DNA of 64,000 nt, taken from contig NZ_QLTT01000008.1 in assembly GCF_003269295.1 (NCBI RefSeq), positions 1-64,000 on the forward strand. Reading direction: 5' to 3'. Position 1 is the first letter of the stretch, and each line of letters begins with the position of its first letter. A model generated the notes under the pieces. That model made no database searches and was not told the DNA's origin. It saw nothing but the letters and a program-made list of their open reading frames with translations. Shown here in pieces: positions 60,586-64,000 of the stretch. A program made the translations under genes and the position numbers. Source of the DNA: Lentzea atacamensis (lineage in GTDB: Bacteria; Actinomycetota; Actinomycetes; Mycobacteriales; Pseudonocardiaceae).

Positions 60586-61341
60586 ATGACCGACTCACAG
60601 TTCGCTCGCACCCCGGACCCGCGTCTCGCGCGGCAGGTCCCGCCCCGTCAAGTGCCCCAGCGGCCCCTTCCCCCGCGGCAGGCCCCGGTCGGCCAGGTGC
60701 CGGCCCGCTACGGCCAGCCCGTGGACCCGCGTCTCGCCGCGAACCCCTCGTTCCGCCGCACCGTCGGCGCCGAGATCCGCCAGGCGCAGCAGCACTCGGC
60801 CTACGCCGTCCCCCAGCGCCGCACCACGGCCGAGGACACGGCACTGGCCACCCTGCTCCGCTCCCGTCAGCGCGCCGAGTCCGCCCGCCAGGACGCACGG
60901 CCCGCCGACGCCGCGCCGCGCCAGGACTCCTGGATGCGCACGTCCTGGCCGGAGCACGGCGCAGAGCCCGGTCGCGGTGACGTCATCGAACAGCTCTCGG
61001 CGCGCCTGGTCTCGCCGAACCTGTGGGCCGTGATCGAGCCGCTGATCCCGCCGGCCAAGGTCCGCCGCCAGGGTGGCGGCCGGGGCCGCGTGTGCAACCG
61101 CTCGGTCTTCACCGCGATCGTCTTCGTGCTCTCCTCCGGCTGCGCGTGGCGGCACCTGCCGGCGTCGTTCGGCGTGACCGTGCCGACCGTGCACCGCCGG
61201 TTCCAGGAGTGGACCGACCTCGGCCTGTGGGTCCGCCTGCGCCGTGCGGCCGCCGAGGGCGCGTGCGGTACCGAAGAGATCGACTGGATCCGGGCGGTGC
61301 TGGACGCGGCCGACCGTCGTGCCGCGAAGGCCGCCAGCTGA
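60586..61341 (+). CDS. DUF4096 (IS5-type transposase N-terminal) domain protein with repeat-rich N-terminus
   Basis: The 251-aa protein has two parts. Residues 1-125 are polar and repeat-rich (DPRLA twice, several PPRQ/VP units). Residues 140-225 match the DUF4096 domain of IS5-family transposases: LWAVIEPLIPP, SGCAWRHLPASFGVTVPTVH, RRFQEWTDLGLW. The DDE catalytic part is absent, yet the frame is intact, starts with GGAGG 7 bases before ATG 60586 and ends at its own hairpin. It is probably a domesticated DNA-binding protein rather than a broken transposase. Confidence 0.72.
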   Translation: MTDSQFARTPDPRLARQVPPRQVPQRPLPPRQAPVGQVPARYGQPVDPRLAANPSFRRTVGAEIRQAQQHSAYAVPQRRTTAEDTALATLLRSRQRAESARQDARPADAAPRQDSWMRTSWPEHGAEPGRGDVIEQLSARLVSPNLWAVIEPLIPPAKVRRQGGGRGRVCNRSVFTAIVFVLSSGCAWRHLPASFGVTVPTVHRRFQEWTDLGLWVRLRRAAAEGACGTEEIDWIRAVLDAADRRAAKAAS

Positions 61342-61353
61342 TCTCCTGGATTT

Positions 61354-61388
61354 GGCCGGGGTCATCCTGAACAAGGGTGGCCCCGGTC
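61354..61388 (+). terminator. hairpin after the DUF4096 gene
   Basis: An 11-pair stem with two G-U pairs (GGCCGGGGTCA and TGGCCCCGGTC) and a 13-base loop, 13 bases after the stop codon and before the convergent CbrC gene. Confidence 0.55.
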
Positions 61389-61390
61389 GG

Positions 61391-61915
61391 TCAAGCGGAG
61401 TCGGTGTAGGCGAGGTGCGTGGGGCAGACCCGGCAGCGGAACAGGTAGGCCGTGGGTGGGTCGTCCCGGCTGAGCGCGGCGACGTACGCGCTGATGGCGT
61501 CATCCGACCACCCCAGGAGTTCCGCGCGCACGGCGTTGAGCGCCGCCGTGTTCAGCTCGTCGCCGCCGGCCCTGCCGAGGAACTCGGCCCCGTCGCCGCA
61601 GTGGAACAGCCACCGCTCCTGCTGCCAGCCCGAGAATCCCGGTGTGCGCCGGCAGATCACGTCCACCACCGCGTGGGGGACTCCGTCGGGCGCGAAGGCA
61701 TCGGTGAAGGTGGCGTCGAACGCCGCGGCCGCGCTCCCGTCCTTGATGCACCACGGGCACAACGAGACCTTCTCCACGGCGTAGACCGGTCCCGCGTAGA
61801 TGAACCCACGAGCCGACCCGCACCGCGCACACGCCTTCCCGGACGGGACCACGGAACCCATCTCGAGCGGCCCGGGGTGGTAGGGGAACGACGGCAGTCT
61901 CGTCGGCAGCCTCAT
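61391..61915 (-). CDS. CbrC (UPF0167) family protein
   Basis: A 174-aa protein with the CbrC family pattern: PSFPYHPGPLEMGSVVPS, CARCGSARGFIY (CxxC), LCPWCIKDGSAAAAFDATF (CxxC) and C-terminal FRCRVCPTHLAY. The two CxxC pairs probably bind zinc. In E. coli CbrC is linked to colicin E2 tolerance, but its biochemical role is unknown. It lies 6 bases after the histidine kinase gene, in the place often taken by a response regulator. Confidence 0.85.
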   Translation of the reverse strand: MRLPTRLPSFPYHPGPLEMGSVVPSGKACARCGSARGFIYAGPVYAVEKVSLCPWCIKDGSAAAAFDATFTDAFAPDGVPHAVVDVICRRTPGFSGWQQERWLFHCGDGAEFLGRAGGDELNTAALNAVRAELLGWSDDAISAYVAALSRDDPPTAYLFRCRVCPTHLAYTDSA

Positions 61916-61921
61916 CTTCGC

Positions 61922-63097
61922 TCACACGTCGCTGATGCCCGCGTGGTACTTCGGCACCCGCACGGTGATCTTCGTGCCGAGCCCGCACGCCGTCTCCACC
62001 ACGAGCCCGTACTCGTCGCCGTACACGCGCCGCAGCCGTTCGTCGATGTTGCCGAGCCCGATGCCGGCGGACTCGTCCACCTGCCCGGCCAGCGTCCGGC
62101 GGAGCTTCTCCGGGTCCATGCCGATGCCGTCGTCCTCGATGGTGATCTGGGCTTCGGCGCCGCTGTCGTTGGCGTAGATCTGGATGTGCCCCGGCTCGAC
62201 CTTGCCCTCCATGCCGTGCCGCACCGCGTTCTCCACCAACGGTTGCAGACAGAGGAACGGCACCGTCACCGGCAGCACCTCCGGCGCCACCTGCAAGGTC
62301 ACCTTCAGCCGTTCGCCGAACCGCGCCCGCTCCAGCGCGAGGTACTGGTCGATCGAACGGAGCTCCTCGGCCAGCGTCGTGAAGTCGCCGTGGCGCCGGA
62401 ACGAGTACCGCGTGAAGTCCGCGAAGTCCAGGAGCAGGGTCCGCGCGCGCTCCGGGTTGGTCCGCACGTAGGAAGCGATGGCGGACAACGAGTTGTAGAT
62501 GAAGTGCGGCGAGATCTGCGCGCGCAACGCACGCACCTCCGCCTCCACCAGCCGGGTCCGCGACCGGTCCAGCTCGGCGAGCTCCAGCTGCCCGGCGGCC
62601 CACCGCGCCACCTGGTTCGTCGCCCGCACGAGGCCGGCCGACGCCTCACGTGAGTAGGCGGCCAGCGTCCCGACGACCCGGCCCTCCACGGTGAGAGGGG
62701 CGACGACCGCGCAGTTGATCGGGCAGTTCGGTTCGGTGCAGCCGATGTCGTACGCCTGGGTGCGCCCGGTCAGGAACACGTCCTCGGCCTGCGTCATGGC
62801 GTCGGCCGCGTGGTGGTCGGAAACCCCTTCCCACGCGACGACTTCCGTCTCGTCGGTCAGCGCCAGCGCCGGTGTGTCCAGCAGGGTGCGCAGGTGCCGT
62901 GCGGACTTCTTCGCGGCATCAGGCACCAGGCCGGCGCGCAGCGGGGGAGCGGCGGACCACGCCGTGTGCAGTGTCTCGTAAGTGACGCGCTGGGCCTCGG
63001 TGGAGAGCGACTGCTTGTTGCGCGTGCCCCGCCACAGAACGAGAACGGCCGCTCCACCGACGATGAGGATCGCGGCGGCGGTGAGGAAGTCCTGCAT
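61922..63097 (-). CDS. LytS-like sensor histidine kinase
   Basis: A 391-aa protein with one N-terminal membrane segment (LTAAAILIVGGAAVLVLW) and a GAF/PAS-like sensor region (about 55-165) with closely spaced cysteines, CTEPNCPINC. A His_kinase domain follows (ALRAQISPHFIYNSLSAI, phospho-acceptor His about residue 200), then an HATPase domain (PLVENAVRHGME, DDGIGM, GIGLGNIDERL). It is downstream of the SSS symporter by 13 bases. No response regulator is next to it in the window. It probably senses a solute or redox signal tied to the symporter. Confidence 0.9.
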   Translation of the reverse strand: MQDFLTAAAILIVGGAAVLVLWRGTRNKQSLSTEAQRVTYETLHTAWSAAPPLRAGLVPDAAKKSARHLRTLLDTPALALTDETEVVAWEGVSDHHAADAMTQAEDVFLTGRTQAYDIGCTEPNCPINCAVVAPLTVEGRVVGTLAAYSREASAGLVRATNQVARWAAGQLELAELDRSRTRLVEAEVRALRAQISPHFIYNSLSAIASYVRTNPERARTLLLDFADFTRYSFRRHGDFTTLAEELRSIDQYLALERARFGERLKVTLQVAPEVLPVTVPFLCLQPLVENAVRHGMEGKVEPGHIQIYANDSGAEAQITIEDDGIGMDPEKLRRTLAGQVDESAGIGLGNIDERLRRVYGDEYGLVVETACGLGTKITVRVPKYHAGISDV

Positions 63098-63110
63098 CTC
63101 GCATCACCTT

Positions 63111-64000
63111 CTAGGAGCGCTCGTCGGCCGTGGTGGACCCCGAGCCGTCCAGCCCGAGGTTCTCGGGTGCGTGGAGCTTGACCATCGTCCGCTGCACGCC
63201 CGGCGGCACGTGCCGCCGGGTGAGCAGGGAGACGACGTACATGACGGAGAAGCCGAGCGGCACCGTCCACGCGGCAGGGCGCGAGAGCAGCACCGTGTGC
63301 CAGGAGTCGCCGGTGTCGGTGAACATCGTGACGAGGCCGGCGGTCAGCGCGGGCACCCCGCCCGCGAGCATGCCGGCGATGGCGCCGATGGTCGTTATTC
63401 GCGACGACCAGATTCCCAGCATCAGCAACGGGCACAGGGACGAGGCCGCGACCGCGAACGCCAGGCCGACCATGTCCGCGACGGGCATGCCGGTCGACAC
63501 GAACGTCATCGCGAGCGGCACGATGCCCGCGAGCACCGTGGAGATCCGGAAGCCGCGCACACCGCCGAGCCGCAGCACGTCCTGCGACAGCACGCCCGCC
63601 AATGACACGACGAGGCCCGACGACGTCGACAGGAACGCCGCGAACGCGCCACCGGCCACCAGCGCGCCGAGCAGCTGGCCGCCGATGCCGTCGATCATCC
63701 TGGCGGGCAGCACCAGCACCACGGCGTCGGTCTGGCCGGTCATCAGCAACTCGGGCGTGTACAGGCGGCCCAGGGCACCGTAGAGCGGCGGCATCAGGTA
63801 GAAGACCGACAGCAGGCCGAGCACGATCAGCGTCGTCCGGCGCGCGGCCGAGCCGTTCGGGTTGGTGTAGAAGCGCACGATCACGTGCGGCAGGCCCATC
63901 GTGCCCAGGAACGTCGCGATGATGAGCGAATACACGCCGTACAACGGGAAGCGTTGCCCGCTCGACTCCGGTTGCGCCCACGACTCGTTGGTGTTGTGGG
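63111..64000 (-). CDS. sodium/solute symporter (SSS family), 5' end outside the window
   Basis: At least 295 C-terminal residues of an SSS-family symporter of the cation/acetate (ActP-like) type: ATFLGTMGLPHVIVRFYTNP, GGAFAAFLSTSSGLVVSLAG and ADMVGLAFAVAASSLCPLLM, with about seven membrane segments. The frame remains open to base 64000 with no start, so the gene continues beyond the window. It is transcribed with the LytS-like kinase and should carry a carboxylate or related solute with Na+. Confidence 0.88.
   Translation of the reverse strand, partial: HNTNESWAQPESSGQRFPLYGVYSLIIATFLGTMGLPHVIVRFYTNPNGSAARRTTLIVLGLLSVFYLMPPLYGALGRLYTPELLMTGQTDAVVLVLPARMIDGIGGQLLGALVAGGAFAAFLSTSSGLVVSLAGVLSQDVLRLGGVRGFRISTVLAGIVPLAMTFVSTGMPVADMVGLAFAVAASSLCPLLMLGIWSSRITTIGAIAGMLAGGVPALTAGLVTMFTDTGDSWHTVLLSRPAAWTVPLGFSVMYVVSLLTRRHVPPGVQRTMVKLHAPENLGLDGSGSTTADERS

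Noticed and set aside
60586..61391. A complete insertion sequence
   Set aside because: Only the DUF4096 part of a transposase is present. No DDE region, terminal inverted repeats or target duplication could be found.

Overview
The window is high-GC actinomycete chromosome. GTG and TTG starts are common, many genes overlap by 1-4 bases (ATGA, GTGA, TGATG), and there are XRE-DUF5753/DUF397 pairs, YVTN propellers, SARP regulators and DUF4096 proteins. The gene content fits the Pseudonocardiales (Lentzea/Saccharothrix/Actinosynnema type). That placement is an inference and not a species call. I see no rRNA, tRNA, CRISPR array or complete insertion sequence.

Layout. (1) 345-1353: leaderless XRE/DUF5753 regulator with its DUF397 partner. 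(2) 1331-17106: a surface or exopolysaccharide locus with polymerase, chain-length regulator, TolB-like protein, flippase, six glycosyltransferases, an MFS carrier, an AsnB-type amidotransferase and UDP-glucose dehydrogenase. (3) 17107-26666: mixed genes, including a possible 35-aa peptide, a PIG-L protein with an altered motif, a SLATT-like membrane protein, a DUF1963 remnant, a beta-helix lipoprotein, enoyl-CoA hydratase, CorA, a Ser/Thr kinase, an ECF sigma factor with its membrane partner, a GNAT enzyme and a YVTN propeller. (4) 26697-30610: secreted GH97 and GH10 enzymes behind clear promoters. (5) 30623-36938: an orphan MbtH-like protein, idi, a B12-riboswitch-controlled class I ribonucleotide reductase whose small subunit has class Ic residues, and a LysE exporter divergent from its LysR regulator. 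(6) 36956-44776: a leaderless GH16-like/SDR pair, small enzymes, an iron-box-controlled condensation-domain fragment, and a five-gene operon built on a MoxR ATPase and a VWA/metallopeptidase-like protein. (7) 44869-48116: a secreted GH5 cellulase and a glutamate-cysteine ligase.

(8) 48252-58832 is the most interesting part. A large SARP-type regulator (wHTH-BTAD-NB-ARC-TPR, 51617-54481) sits among three promoters. Each carries heptamers of the form TCTACAN (plus-strand reading) at an exact 11-bp period, ending 9 bp upstream of a -10 box. They drive a ricin-type lectin, a two-gene wall-lytic operon (M23 peptidase and a lysozyme-like enzyme carrying near-duplicate FG-GAP propellers), and a five-gene operon of two amidohydrolase-like proteins plus a sugar-type ABC importer without its ATPase. 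I infer one co-regulated regulon for cutting cell-wall polymer, binding glycan and importing the products.

(9) 58835-64000: phosphopantetheinyl transferase, metallophosphoesterase, a DUF4096 protein that looks like a domesticated transposase N-terminus, a CbrC-family protein, a LytS-like histidine kinase and the 3' part of a sodium/solute symporter cut by the window edge.

A recurrent feature is leaderless transcription: at least seven genes have a TANNNT-like -10 box 6-8 bases before the start codon. Several convergent gene pairs share strong bidirectional hairpins.
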